A DNA stretch of 64,000 nucleotides from Bordetella genomosp. 11 (GCF_002261215.1 NZ_NEVS01000004.1:3038001-3102000); one strand, 5' to 3'; shown: positions 1 to 9,452, counted from the first letter of the stretch. Numbers and translations are program-made. The notes: generated by a model from the sequence alone, not told the origin.

Positions 1-566
1 TATGGAAGCCGGACAGCCCCGACGTCGAAGCGGGGCCAGGCGAGGTCGGGGAGATCGGCGGTCGCGGGGGCCTGCTCATGCTGGGCTACTTCGACAATCA
101 ATCCGCCACCGAAAACTCCTTCAACGCCCACGGCTGGTTCATGAGCGGCGACCTCGGCCGTATCGACGAGCACGGTTGCCTGATCATTGTCGGGCGCAAG
201 AAGGATCTGATCATCCGCGGCGGGCACAACATCTATCCGGCGCGCATCGAAGAATTGGCGATGCGCCATCCGTTCGTCCGGCGCGCCGCGGCCTATCCCG
301 TTCAGGACCGCCGGCTGGGTGAAAAGGTATGCCTGGCGCTGGTATGCCACACAGGCCGCGCGATCGAGCCGGCAGACATATTCGCTCATCTCGACCGATG
401 CGGATTGTCGAAGTTCGACATGCCCGAGTATTTCCTGACGATGGACAACTTTCCGCTCACTGCCAGTGGGAAAGTACTCAAACGCGACCTGGCCGACATG
501 ACAAGGCGTGGCGAACTGGCACCGCTGCCGGTCAATTTCCGTGATTTCGTCCCCAAGGGAGAATAA
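1..566 (+). CDS. Acyl-CoA ligase (AMP-binding), C-terminal part only
   Basis: The reading frame is open from base 3 and enters from outside the window, so only about the last 187 residues are visible. They show the adenylate-forming signature around GEVGEIGGRGG, the hinge motif GRKKDLIIRGG followed by HNIYPARIEE, and the C-terminal PLTASGKVLKRDL segment, whose Lys is the catalytic A10 lysine of the family. The enzyme should activate a carboxylic acid to its CoA thioester with ATP. It is the first visible gene of a long co-directional CoA-pathway operon, with the next start only 2 nt after its stop. The acid is unknown because the substrate-binding N-domain is missing here. Confidence 0.9.
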   Translation, partial: WKPDSPDVEAGPGEVGEIGGRGGLLMLGYFDNQSATENSFNAHGWFMSGDLGRIDEHGCLIIVGRKKDLIIRGGHNIYPARIEELAMRHPFVRRAAAYPVQDRRLGEKVCLALVCHTGRAIEPADIFAHLDRCGLSKFDMPEYFLTMDNFPLTASGKVLKRDLADMTRRGELAPLPVNFRDFVPKGE

Positions 567-568
567 GC

Positions 569-1339
569 ATGTCGATCGAATTGTCATTCGATGGCTCCTA
601 TGCCGTCGTCACCCTGAATCGCCCCGAGGCGCGCAATGCATTGCGGTTCAGCATGATAGAGGCGCTATCGTCGGCAGTGGACCAGGTCGCGTCCTCCGCG
701 GCCCGCGCGGTGATTGTGATCGGTGCAGGGCCAAAATCGTTCTGTGCAGGCGCCGACATCAAGGAGCTGATGAATCGGAACTTGATGGAGCAACGCGCCG
801 GGGCCAGGCTGGGGCAACATACCTTCGACAAACTGGCGAAGCTCTCGATTCCTTCCGTGGCCGTCCTTCATGGCCACGCGTTCGGCGGTGGACTGGAACT
901 TGCCATGGCCTGCACTTTCCGTGTTGCGACAGCGCAAGCACGCGTAGGTCTACCGGAAATCAAGCTGGGCCTTATACCGGGGTATGGGGGTACGCAGCGC
1001 CTGCCCCGACTGGTCGGCGAGGCCCGTGCGCTGGAAATGGTGATGTCCGGACGCACGCTCGACGCGAGCGAAGCCGAGCGCTGGGGCCTGGTCAACCGTA
1101 TCGTTCCAGATGGCGATCCGGTCCAGATCGGCAAGACATTCATGGCGGACTTCATCGGATACAGCCGCTGCGCGTCGAGCTTCGCGCGCGAAGCGGTGTC
1201 CCGGGGAATGGATGCCGCGAATGGCTCCGGCCTGGACATCGAGGCCGATCTTTCCACTTTGGCGTTCCAGACCAGGGACTCGGTGGAAGGCATGCTGGCC
1301 TTCATCGAAAAGCGCGCGCCGGAGTTCCAGGATGCCTGA
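569..1339 (+). CDS. Enoyl-CoA hydratase/isomerase (crotonase)
   Basis: A 256-residue crotonase-fold protein of normal family length. The oxyanion-hole region GHAFGGGLELA and the block GLPEIKLGLIPGYGGTQ are present. Both glutamates used by true hydratases can be placed, one in PEI and one in ALEMVMSG, so hydration of a 2-enoyl-CoA to 3-hydroxyacyl-CoA is likely. The ATG follows the ligase stop by 2 nt and the 3' end overlaps the next SDR start by 8 nt, so the genes are translationally coupled. Substrate chain or ring type is not evident. Confidence 0.9.
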   Translation: MSIELSFDGSYAVVTLNRPEARNALRFSMIEALSSAVDQVASSAARAVIVIGAGPKSFCAGADIKELMNRNLMEQRAGARLGQHTFDKLAKLSIPSVAVLHGHAFGGGLELAMACTFRVATAQARVGLPEIKLGLIPGYGGTQRLPRLVGEARALEMVMSGRTLDASEAERWGLVNRIVPDGDPVQIGKTFMADFIGYSRCASSFAREAVSRGMDAANGSGLDIEADLSTLAFQTRDSVEGMLAFIEKRAPEFQDA

Positions 1340-2087
1340 ATCCATGGCCGGTACGGTCGCCGTAACGGGCGGAAGCCGTGGCATAGGCGCCGCGATCAGT
1401 ATCGAACTGGCCCGCGCCGGCTTCAACGTGGCGTGCCTGTCCCGATCGGGCGCCTTACCCGACCCGAGCAGCCTGGACGAGGCCGATCGCCACCGTCTGG
1501 CGCCGATGCGCTGCGACGTGACGGACACCGGTTCGGTCGCGCGGACTTTCAAGGCCATACCGGACCTGTTCGGCACGGAGATCGTTGGCCTCGTGAACAA
1601 CGCTGGCATCCACCTGCACGGTCCATCGGCCACCTTCCCGCTGGCCGATTTCGAACAGGTGATGCGCGCCAATACATCGTCGGTGTACATCGTCAGCCAG
1701 GCGGCGTACCCCTACCTGAGCGCATCCCCGAGCACCTTGATCGTCAATATAGGCTCCTTCTACGACAAGCTGGGCGTACGTTCGAATGCCGCCTATTGCG
1801 CTTCCAAGGCTGCGGTAGGCGCGCTGTCCCGTTGCCTGGCAGTCGAGTGGGCACGCGATGGCATACGCGTCCTGAATGTCGCTCCCGGCTACGTGGAAAC
1901 CGACTTGAACCGCGATGCGCTGAACCAAGGTCCTCTGGAAAGTTTTCTCAAGAAGCGGATTCCGAGGGGCGAGCATGGGCAAGCTGCGGACATCGGCAGG
2001 CTGGTCGCCATGCTGTACCGATTGCCGGGCCACTTCCTGACCGGCGAGACACTATACGTCGACGGCGGCCAGGGTATCGCGTTATGA
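1332..2087 (+). CDS. Short-chain dehydrogenase/reductase (SDR)
   Basis: A 251-residue classical SDR. It has TGGSRGIG near residue 13 for the dinucleotide, NNAG, a serine in NIGSFYD, and the catalytic YCASK motif, so it should be an active NAD(P)-dependent oxidoreductase. The start at 1332 is chosen because GGAG lies 7 nt upstream. It overlaps the end of the hydratase gene; a second ATG at 1344 is possible. In the operon it would interconvert a hydroxyl and a keto group on the CoA ester or on the ring of the substrate. Confidence 0.88.
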   Translation: MPESMAGTVAVTGGSRGIGAAISIELARAGFNVACLSRSGALPDPSSLDEADRHRLAPMRCDVTDTGSVARTFKAIPDLFGTEIVGLVNNAGIHLHGPSATFPLADFEQVMRANTSSVYIVSQAAYPYLSASPSTLIVNIGSFYDKLGVRSNAAYCASKAAVGALSRCLAVEWARDGIRVLNVAPGYVETDLNRDALNQGPLESFLKKRIPRGEHGQAADIGRLVAMLYRLPGHFLTGETLYVDGGQGIAL

Positions 2088-2103
2088 CCGGGGCGGAACA
2101 GAC

Positions 2104-3270
2104 ATGAACATGCTCGAGAAGCTGGACGCGCAGCTGCCTCTCTCTTCCGAAGAACGGATGCTGCTCGATAGCGTGAAGGACCTGTGCTGCGACCACATTG
2201 CGCCGCGGGCAGCCGGCCATGACCGCACCGCCGCTTTTCCCTGGGAGAACGTGAACGCAATCAATCGGCTTGGCTTGAACGCCATGTTCGTGCCGGAGTC
2301 GTACGGTGGCGCGCAACTTTCGTTCACCAGCTATCTCGCCTGTGTCCGGGAGATATCCAAAGCCTGCGCGGCCACGGGCATCATTTGGGCGACGAACTTT
2401 CATGCGATCAAGCCTCTGATCGAATACGGAAGCGCGGAGCAGAAGGCTCGACTGCTCCCCCGGATAGCCAATGGGGGCCTGGCGTCGCTGGCCATCACGG
2501 AGCCGTCCGCGGGCTCCGACGCCACCGGCATGCTCACGCGCTTCCATGCGGAAGGCGACCACATCATCGTCGATGGCGGAAAGACCTTCATCACCAACGG
2601 CGACGTGGCCGACCTTTACCTGGTCTTCGGCAAGTGGAGCGGAATAGATGATCCCAAACGCGCGATATCGGTACTGATACTGGAAAAAGGCACCGAAGGC
2701 CTGCGTGTACTCGGCACCGAACACAAGATGGGCATGCGCGCCTCGAGCACGGCCAGTCTGGCCTTCGACGGCTGTCGCGTGCCGCGCACCAATCTGATCG
2801 GCAGCCCGGGCGACGGGTTGAGCATTCTGTTCGGCTCGCTGAATCGCTCGCGCCCTTCCGTGGCGGCGCATGCGTTGGGTATCGCGCGCGCGGCATTCGA
2901 GGACGCCGTCGATTACATCAACGAACGCCGGCAATCGGGCAAGCGGATCCTGGAATTCCAGGGCGTCCAATTCATGCTCTCCGACCTGGCGACCGAGCTT
3001 GCGTTGTGCGAGGCGTGGCTGTGGCGCGTAGGTGCCATGGTGGACGCGGGAGAGACCGACTTCGGCATCGAGGCCTCCTTACTGAAGCAGCGTGCCAGCG
3101 ATGCAGCCATGCGTATCACGACCGACGCCGTGCAGCTCTTCGGTGGCTACGGCTATTGCAGCGAGTATCGGGTAGAGCGGCTGATGCGCGATGCCAAGAT
3201 CACGCAGATATGGGAAGGCACCAACCAGGTACACCGCCAGTTGATTGGCCGGAGTTTTTTGAAGAGATAG
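2104..3270 (+). CDS. Acyl-CoA dehydrogenase
   Basis: A 388-residue flavoprotein of standard length. Visible are the FAD/substrate segment AITEPSAGSD (about residues 130-139), the C-terminal block QLFGGYGYCSEY and the catalytic base Glu in IWEGTNQ, where medium- and short-chain enzymes have it. It should introduce an alpha,beta double bond into an acyl-CoA and pass electrons to ETF. It sits between an SDR and a 3-hydroxyacyl-CoA dehydrogenase, which completes a beta-oxidation set with the upstream hydratase. Confidence 0.93.
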   Translation: MNMLEKLDAQLPLSSEERMLLDSVKDLCCDHIAPRAAGHDRTAAFPWENVNAINRLGLNAMFVPESYGGAQLSFTSYLACVREISKACAATGIIWATNFHAIKPLIEYGSAEQKARLLPRIANGGLASLAITEPSAGSDATGMLTRFHAEGDHIIVDGGKTFITNGDVADLYLVFGKWSGIDDPKRAISVLILEKGTEGLRVLGTEHKMGMRASSTASLAFDGCRVPRTNLIGSPGDGLSILFGSLNRSRPSVAAHALGIARAAFEDAVDYINERRQSGKRILEFQGVQFMLSDLATELALCEAWLWRVGAMVDAGETDFGIEASLLKQRASDAAMRITTDAVQLFGGYGYCSEYRVERLMRDAKITQIWEGTNQVHRQLIGRSFLKR

Positions 3271-3279
3271 GAGATCGTT

Positions 3280-4155
3280 TTGACGAATATTCGAACTGTC
3301 GGCGTGGCCGGCGCCGGCACCATGGGCGCCGGCATCGCGATTGTCGCGGCGCGCGCGGGCTTCCGAACTATTGTGTTTGACGCCCGGCAGGATGCGCTGG
3401 ACCGGGCGAGGGAGCAGACCGCAGCCTTCCTGCAGAAGTCCGAGGAGCGCGGCAAGCTCCCTCCGGGTGGGGCGAAGGCGGCGCTCGAACAGTGGGAGGG
3501 CACCACCCAGATCGACGACCTATGCGTCTGTGACATCGTCATCGAGGCGATCTTCGAGGACCTCTCCGTCAAGCACCAGCTTTTCGCGAAACTCAACGAT
3601 ATCTGTCCTGAACCGACGATCTTTGCCTCGAACACCTCCACGATATCCATCAGCGAAATCGCGGGTGGCTCGGGAAGGCCCGACCGATTCGTCGGCATGC
3701 ATTTCTGCCTGCCCGCGCAGCTGATGAAGCTCGTCGAAATGTCACCAGGGCTGGTCACCTCTGGCGATACGTTCCAGGCGGCGTGGGCGTTCGCGCAGGC
3801 CATGGGGCAGAAGCCAGTCGCCACGCAGGACACTCCCGGTTTCATCCTTAACTACTTCCTGATTCCGTTCAACAACGATGCCATACGCCTGGTGGAACAA
3901 GGCGTATCGGAACCCGCTGATATCGACATAGCGATCAAGACCGCGCTGGGATATCCGATGGGGCCGCTGGAACTCCTGGACCTTATCGGTCTGGACACGC
4001 AGAAGCTGCTATGCGAAGCCATGCATAGCCTGACTCATGAGCCTCGTGCCGCTTGTCCGCCTCTGGTGCGAAGGATGATCGCGGCCAATCGCCTTGGCAA
4101 GAAGACCGGCACGGGGTTTCACGCGTACGGCAACACCAAAATGTTCGGAGCCTGA
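3280..4155 (+). CDS. 3-hydroxyacyl-CoA dehydrogenase, NAD-binding plus first C-domain
   Basis: A 291-residue protein starting with TTG; AGGAG 6 nt upstream supports this start. The Rossmann motif GAGTMGAGIA lies at residues 10-19. The catalytic Ser (ASNTSTISIS), His (MHFCLP) and Asn (TPGFILN) are in place, but the usual HFFNP reads HFCLP. It oxidises 3-hydroxyacyl-CoA to 3-ketoacyl-CoA with NAD. It ends one base before the next gene, which encodes only the second half of the fused form of this family. The two together match the layout of the fused paralogue at 5937-7454. Confidence 0.9.
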   Translation: MTNIRTVGVAGAGTMGAGIAIVAARAGFRTIVFDARQDALDRAREQTAAFLQKSEERGKLPPGGAKAALEQWEGTTQIDDLCVCDIVIEAIFEDLSVKHQLFAKLNDICPEPTIFASNTSTISISEIAGGSGRPDRFVGMHFCLPAQLMKLVEMSPGLVTSGDTFQAAWAFAQAMGQKPVATQDTPGFILNYFLIPFNNDAIRLVEQGVSEPADIDIAIKTALGYPMGPLELLDLIGLDTQKLLCEAMHSLTHEPRAACPPLVRRMIAANRLGKKTGTGFHAYGNTKMFGA

Positions 4156-4156
4156 T

Positions 4157-4819
4157 ATGAACTATGAAATCGTCCAGGCCGGTGAAAGCCGTTCGTTTCC
4201 AGGACCGCACGCATTCCTGCAGCAGGCATCGGCCAACGCGCAGAACATCGTTTATCTGGGCGCCGATGCCGGAAAGGCGTATGCAGAAAACATCACGCGC
4301 CAAATCCCCGGCTTCGTTGCAATCGAACTGGGCACGGAATGCCTCGGTGTACATACTGGAGAGGATCGGGGACTGGAGGGCTCGAATGTAGTCGGGTTCG
4401 CGCGCTTTCGCCTCGGGGACGCCGATCCCAGCCCGCTGGTTGAGCTGGTCAGGCAACCCGGCACGCGGGTGGAAGCAATCGAAGCGGCCAAGGCCGCGTT
4501 CCAGTCGGCGGGACTGGTGGTCGCTGTATGCAACGACTTCCCCGGCCGTATCGTCGACCGCCTGATACGTCCTTACTTCAATGCGGCCTTGCGGCGCCTC
4601 GACGAAAAGCTCGCCATCGCGCAGGACCTCGACAAGACCCTGTGCCTGGGACTGGGCTACCCGGAGGGTCCCATCGAATTGCTCCAGCGCACTGGACTGC
4701 ACCACCACTTCCAGATCACGCAGGCTCTGTACGAGGCGTTGGGACAGGAAGCGTATGCGCCGGCGCGACGCGCGCGCGTGGCGGCTGAGCGCTCGCGCGC
4801 GGATGCGGTCCGGCCATGA
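4157..4819 (+). CDS. 3-hydroxyacyl-CoA dehydrogenase C-terminal-domain protein (split second half)
   Basis: A 220-residue protein. Its C-terminal 100 residues are a 3HCDH helical domain (VCNDFPGRIVDRL, then GLGYPEGPIELL). The first 110 residues look like the degenerate Rossmann-like spacer found in the second half of two-domain 3-hydroxyacyl-CoA dehydrogenases: there is no GxGxxG, so it should not bind NAD by itself. The ATG is one base after the preceding stop, which suggests co-translation and complex formation with the 3280-4155 product. The next start overlaps its stop by 4 nt. Confidence 0.75.
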   Translation: MNYEIVQAGESRSFPGPHAFLQQASANAQNIVYLGADAGKAYAENITRQIPGFVAIELGTECLGVHTGEDRGLEGSNVVGFARFRLGDADPSPLVELVRQPGTRVEAIEAAKAAFQSAGLVVAVCNDFPGRIVDRLIRPYFNAALRRLDEKLAIAQDLDKTLCLGLGYPEGPIELLQRTGLHHHFQITQALYEALGQEAYAPARRARVAAERSRADAVRP

Positions 4820-5940
4820 CGCAACCATTGGCCGGCGTCAAGGTGCTGGATTTCAGTACCCTGCTTCCGGGACCGCTCTGTTCGCTGCTGTTGGCTGAAG
4901 CCGGCGCCGATGTGATCAAGCTGGAACGACCGGACCTAGGTGACGAGATGCGGACGTACGATCCGAAGCTGGGAGAAGACAGCGCCAACTTCGTGCTGCT
5001 GAACCGCGGAAAGCAGTCCATCGCCATCGACCTGAAGTCCGAATCCGCCCTCGCCCAGCTCACACCGGCGATCGAGGAAGCCGACATCCTGATTGAACAG
5101 TTCCGGCCGGGCGTCATGGAACGGCTTGGACTTGGGTACACCGCGCTGGCGCAGACCAATCCACGCCTGATCTATTGTTCGATCACGGGATTTGGCCAGC
5201 GAGGCGCCCGCTCCCGGGAAGCCGCCCATGATCTGAACTACGTCGCCGCGACCGGCATGCTCGCGCTGACCTCCGGCGGCGATGGGGCGCCATCGCTCCC
5301 GCCTGCGCTCATCGCTGATATCGCCGGTGGTGCCTATCCGGCGATGATCAACATCCTGCTCGCGCTGATGCAGCGTGAACGCACAGGACGGGGTCTGCAC
5401 ATCGATGTCGCAATGGCGGACAACCTGTTCACGCTGCAATACTGGGGACTCGCCAGCGGTGCGCTCGGCGTGTGGCCCGGTACCGGGACGAACCTCGTCA
5501 CGGGGGGTAGTCCGCGCTATCAGATCTACCGCACCGCCGACGATGCCTTCCTTGCAGCGGCACCCCTGGAAGACAAGTTCTGGGAAGCCTTCGTCGGGAT
5601 CATCGGACTCGACGTCTCTACGCTTTCCCGGATGCCGCCATCCGCCGCCGTCGAGGCGATCGCGACCGCGATCGCCGCGCACACCGCCGCCTACTGGGAA
5701 GACCGATTCGCGGGTCGGGATGTCTGTGTGACTCGCGTGGTTGACCTGCGCGACGCCCTGCATACCGCGCACTTCCAGGAACGCGGCCTTTTCAAGTATG
5801 CCGTCGTCGCACCGGATGGTACCGAAGTATCCGCTCTGCCCGTCCCCCTGAACGAGGAATTCCGTCACGCCTGCCGCGTGCGGCGTGCACCGGTACTGGG
5901 CGAACATAACAGTCTGCTGGAAAGGCATTCCGCATCATGA
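4816..5940 (+). CDS. Class III CoA-transferase (CaiB/BaiF family)
   Basis: A 374-residue member of the formyl-CoA/carnitine CoA-transferase family. The N-terminus LAGVKVLDFS, the GADVIKLERP segment, and AHDLNYVAATG carrying the Asp that forms the acyl-anhydride intermediate are all visible. It would move CoA between carboxylic acids, giving the operon an ATP-free way to activate its substrate alongside the ligase. It overlaps both neighbours by 4 nt (ATGA), so translation is coupled. The donor and acceptor acids cannot be read from the sequence. Confidence 0.9.
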   Translation: MTQPLAGVKVLDFSTLLPGPLCSLLLAEAGADVIKLERPDLGDEMRTYDPKLGEDSANFVLLNRGKQSIAIDLKSESALAQLTPAIEEADILIEQFRPGVMERLGLGYTALAQTNPRLIYCSITGFGQRGARSREAAHDLNYVAATGMLALTSGGDGAPSLPPALIADIAGGAYPAMINILLALMQRERTGRGLHIDVAMADNLFTLQYWGLASGALGVWPGTGTNLVTGGSPRYQIYRTADDAFLAAAPLEDKFWEAFVGIIGLDVSTLSRMPPSAAVEAIATAIAAHTAAYWEDRFAGRDVCVTRVVDLRDALHTAHFQERGLFKYAVVAPDGTEVSALPVPLNEEFRHACRVRRAPVLGEHNSLLERHSAS

Positions 5941-7454
5941 CATCCATACGCACAGTCGGCATCGTCGGCGCAGGCGCCATGGGCCGCGGCATCGCGCAGA
6001 TCGCGGCGCAGGCTGGCCTGACTGTCAAACTGCACGATCAGGACCCGATCGCGATCGAAGCCGCGCGTCAATACCTACGGGAAACCTTTGAACGGCTGAC
6101 GGAAAAAGGAAAGATCAATGCCGCGGACGGTGTGGCCGCGCTTGCCCGCGTCATGCCGTGCGAAGCGATTGAGGCACTTGGCGACTGCGAGGTGGTGATC
6201 GAGGCGATCGTGGAGCGGCTGGAGGTCAAACGCGAGCTGGTCTCAAGGCTGGAGACGATCCTGGGTCAGGACGCGGTCATTGCCTCGAACACGTCGTCGT
6301 TGTCCATTACGGCCATCGCCGCCATAGCCCGATATCCCGGGCGTATTGCCGGTTTCCACTTCTTCAATCCGGTCCCACTGATGAAGGTCGTGGAGGTGGT
6401 CGATGGGCAATCGGGCGATCCGGAAACCGGCGACCGCCTGATGGCCCTGGCTCGCCACCTCGGCCATGTACCCGTACGCTGCAAGGACATGCCGGGATTC
6501 ATCGTGAACCATGCCGGCCGGGGGATGAATATCGAGGGGCTGAAGGTGGCGCAGGAAGGCGTCGCGGGATTCCCCGATATCGACGACATTATGCGCGAGC
6601 AGGCCGGCTTCCGCATGGGCCCATTCGAGTTGATGGATCTGACGGGCCTGGACGTGTCGCATCCCGTCATGGAATCGATCTACAACCAGTTCTACCAGGA
6701 AGCGCGCTACCGGCCATCTCCCCTCACGGCATTGCGCCATGCCGGCCGCCTGTTCGGCCGCAAGACTGGCGCAGGATTCTATGCCTACCCTAATGGACAG
6801 AAATCCACGCCTGCCGCGCAAGTCGCGCCGGCAACTCGGCCGCGCAGCGTCTGGGTAAGCCGCGTGAGTGCGCGCGGCCATGCCAGGACCGTGCAACTGC
6901 TGGGGACGCTGGGTGTCTTCCCGGAGACGGGATCGCGTCCGTCGCCAGATGCCCTGATCCTGGTCACGCCGCTGGGGTTGGATGCCACCACGGCCGCGCT
7001 GGCCGAAGGCCTGGACGCAACCCGTGTCGTGGCGCTGGACACCTTGCTTCCCTTGGAAGTCGGCAGGCGCCGTACGCTCATGACGACGCCGATGACGGGC
7101 GCGGCGGTACGCGAGGCCGCCCACGGACTGTTTGCTGCCGATGGCACGCCCGTTACCGTTGTCCGCGACTCCGCCGGCTTCGTCGCGCAACGGATCCTCG
7201 CCTGCATCGTCAACATCGCCTGTGACATGGCACAGCAGCGCATCGGTACACCAGCGGACATCGATCTGGCCGTGAGGCTCGGGCTGGGATATCCACAGGG
7301 ACCGCTCGGACTGGGAGATACCGTCGGCGCTGGCGAGATCCTCGAAGTACTGCGCAATCTGAACAACCTGACCGGCGACATGCGTTATCGACCCAGTCCG
7401 TGGCTGTGGCGTCGGGCTGGGCTGGGGCTGTCGCTGCTGACGCAGGAAAACTGA
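5937..7454 (+). CDS. 3-hydroxyacyl-CoA dehydrogenase, fused two-domain form
   Basis: 505 residues. The Rossmann motif GAGAMGRGIA is at residues 11-20, with catalytic Ser in ASNTSSLSIT, His in FHFFNP and Asn in MPGFIVN. A first 3HCDH domain ends near residue 285, followed by a degenerate spacer and a second 3HCDH domain with GLGYPQGPLGL. This is the PaaH/PaaC-like long architecture and should be a complete NAD-dependent enzyme. Its presence beside the split version (3280-4819) means two such activities in one operon, perhaps for two oxidation rounds or two stereoisomers. Confidence 0.92.
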   Translation: MTSIRTVGIVGAGAMGRGIAQIAAQAGLTVKLHDQDPIAIEAARQYLRETFERLTEKGKINAADGVAALARVMPCEAIEALGDCEVVIEAIVERLEVKRELVSRLETILGQDAVIASNTSSLSITAIAAIARYPGRIAGFHFFNPVPLMKVVEVVDGQSGDPETGDRLMALARHLGHVPVRCKDMPGFIVNHAGRGMNIEGLKVAQEGVAGFPDIDDIMREQAGFRMGPFELMDLTGLDVSHPVMESIYNQFYQEARYRPSPLTALRHAGRLFGRKTGAGFYAYPNGQKSTPAAQVAPATRPRSVWVSRVSARGHARTVQLLGTLGVFPETGSRPSPDALILVTPLGLDATTAALAEGLDATRVVALDTLLPLEVGRRRTLMTTPMTGAAVREAAHGLFAADGTPVTVVRDSAGFVAQRILACIVNIACDMAQQRIGTPADIDLAVRLGLGYPQGPLGLGDTVGAGEILEVLRNLNNLTGDMRYRPSPWLWRRAGLGLSLLTQEN

Positions 7455-7530
7455 GACACAGGCACGGCCTACTGGCGGAAACATCTTCCCGGCGCACCGG
7501 GGCAACCACATCTTGTTATTGGGAAAGACC

Positions 7531-8340
7531 ATGAACGACTGCTACGCCGCATATACACGATTGAAATTCGACAGGCCGCATCCCCGCGTTCTACGTATCA
7601 CGCTTGCGTCGCCCATGAAGATGGGCGCGATGGACGCGACCATGCACGGCGAAGTTTCGCGCATATGGAAGGACGCCGATGCCGATCCGACCGTCTCGGC
7701 CATTATCCTCACTGGCGAGGGCCGCACTTTCTCGGCCGGTGGCGATCTGAACCACGAGCGCAAGGCCGCGGAGGAGTATGCGTTACGCCTGCAGGCCATG
7801 AAGGAGGCTCGCGACATCGTCTACGGAATGATCAATTGTTCCAAGCCGATCATCACCGCCGCCCGGGGTTGGGCGGTCGGCGCCGGTCTGGCATGCGTGA
7901 TCCTGGCGGATATATCCATCGCATCGAAGGATGCCCGCTTTTCGGACGGACACCTGAAGATCGGCGTAGCCGCGGGTGATCACGCCACCATCATATGGCC
8001 GCTCTTGTGCGGCATGGCGAAGGCTAAATACTACCTGCTGACGGCGGAGAGCTTCTCCGGCGAGGAAGCCGAGCGCATGAACCTGATATCGATGGCGCTC
8101 GAAGATGCCGAGGTGGAAGCCAAAGCGGTGGAGATCGCATCAAGACTGGCCGACGGCGCGCCGGGCGCGGTTCGCTGGACCAAGTACGCCCTGAACAACT
8201 GGCTGCGGCAGGCGGGTCCGATATTCGACGCTTCACTGGCGATGGAATTCATTGGCATGGCGGGGCCCGAAGGCAAGGAAGGCATGGATGCGTTCCTGCA
8301 GAAGCGGCCCGCTCAATTTCCACAAGATACGCCGTTCTAA
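7531..8340 (+). CDS. Enoyl-CoA hydratase/isomerase family protein
   Basis: A 269-residue crotonase-fold protein; an in-frame TTG at 7513 is a less likely start. The block that usually reads PEIxLG is here SDGHLKIGVAAGDH, so the first catalytic glutamate of hydratases is missing and an Asp lies nearby in AAGD. The oxyanion-loop region AGLACVILADIS is present. The protein may be an isomerase, a C-C hydrolase or a hydratase working with a different base. It follows the fused dehydrogenase by 76 nt and is the last clearly CoA-linked enzyme of the run. Confidence 0.85.
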   Translation: MNDCYAAYTRLKFDRPHPRVLRITLASPMKMGAMDATMHGEVSRIWKDADADPTVSAIILTGEGRTFSAGGDLNHERKAAEEYALRLQAMKEARDIVYGMINCSKPIITAARGWAVGAGLACVILADISIASKDARFSDGHLKIGVAAGDHATIIWPLLCGMAKAKYYLLTAESFSGEEAERMNLISMALEDAEVEAKAVEIASRLADGAPGAVRWTKYALNNWLRQAGPIFDASLAMEFIGMAGPEGKEGMDAFLQKRPAQFPQDTPF

Positions 8341-8375
8341 ACCCCTGGCATCTGCAATCGCGACCACGAAAAAAC

Positions 8376-9377
8376 ATGAGATCGTTGATTATGTCTACGC
8401 TCGGCTTGATGGCGGCCCTCACACTCGAAACCACCGATGTAGCGGCGCAAGGACCCGGGGAGAAGTATGGCGAAGGTATCGCAACTATCGTCGCCTTGCG
8501 CCAGCAATCGCTTATCGGCACTCGGGATTTCATCGACCGACGCACGGCGTTCGAAAAGCTGATGGCGCGATTCCCTGTGCCGGAGGGCGCCACGATACGC
8601 ACCGTGGACGCCGACGGCGTGCCCGGGAAGTGGATAGCGCCCGACGACGGCGGCCAGGCGGCCACGCGCGGCGTAATCCTATACCTGCATGGCGGAGGCT
8701 TCTATAGCGGGTCCAGTGATAGTCATCGCGTGCTGGCGACCACTTTGGCGAAGGCAGCCGACGCGGACGTACTACTCGTCGACTACCGCCGCCTGCCCGA
8801 AGCGGTCTATCCGGCCCAGATCGATGATGCGGTAACCAGCTATGAATGGCTGCGGAAACAGGGCTATCCGGCCTCACGCATCGCGCTGGCCGGCGAATCA
8901 GCGGGCGGCAATCTGGTGCTCGAACTCGCTTTGCGCCTGCGAGGAGCGAATCAGCCCTTGCCGTCATCGATGGTGGCCATGAGCCCCATCATGGACCTGA
9001 CCGCGTCGGGAGCCTCAACCCGCACGAATGCCGCGCGCGATCCGGTATTGCAACGCGATGGGCTGCTGAATGTCACTCAGGTGTATATGCACGGCAAGGA
9101 CCCACGCAATCCCGACGCGTCGCCCATGTTTGCCGATCTCCATGGATTACCTCCCCTGCTTTTGCAGGTCGGAGCGGGGGAACTGCTGCTCGACGATAGC
9201 CTAGGTCTGGCGGGGGCTGCCGCGCGGGACGACGTCCCGGTAACCGTCCAGGTGTGGCCCGGAATGGTGCATCAGTGGCAGCTGTTTCCAGGCGTCGTGC
9301 CCGACGCCCGTCGGGCTCTCGGCGACTGTGCGGAGTTCATCAAAGCACACATGGCGGTCGCCAGGAGCGATCGCTGA
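8376..9377 (+). CDS. Alpha/beta hydrolase of the hormone-sensitive-lipase family, probably exported
   Basis: 333 residues. The first 25 look like a Sec signal (MRSLIMSTLGLMAALTL, then VAAQ). The HSL-family oxyanion motif YLHGGGF, the nucleophile elbow GESAGGN, an Asp in ELLLDD and a His in GMVHQW give a full catalytic triad. It should hydrolyse an ester or lactone in the periplasm, perhaps releasing the acid that the CoA pathway then degrades. It starts 35 nt after the previous gene. Confidence 0.88.
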   Translation: MRSLIMSTLGLMAALTLETTDVAAQGPGEKYGEGIATIVALRQQSLIGTRDFIDRRTAFEKLMARFPVPEGATIRTVDADGVPGKWIAPDDGGQAATRGVILYLHGGGFYSGSSDSHRVLATTLAKAADADVLLVDYRRLPEAVYPAQIDDAVTSYEWLRKQGYPASRIALAGESAGGNLVLELALRLRGANQPLPSSMVAMSPIMDLTASGASTRTNAARDPVLQRDGLLNVTQVYMHGKDPRNPDASPMFADLHGLPPLLLQVGAGELLLDDSLGLAGAAARDDVPVTVQVWPGMVHQWQLFPGVVPDARRALGDCAEFIKAHMAVARSDR

Positions 9378-9452
9378 TCCACAGATGCCAGTCTGCATTG
9401 CCGTCGACTTCTGCCGTCAAGTTGGCCCGATCAACCGCAACGGTGCGTTCCA

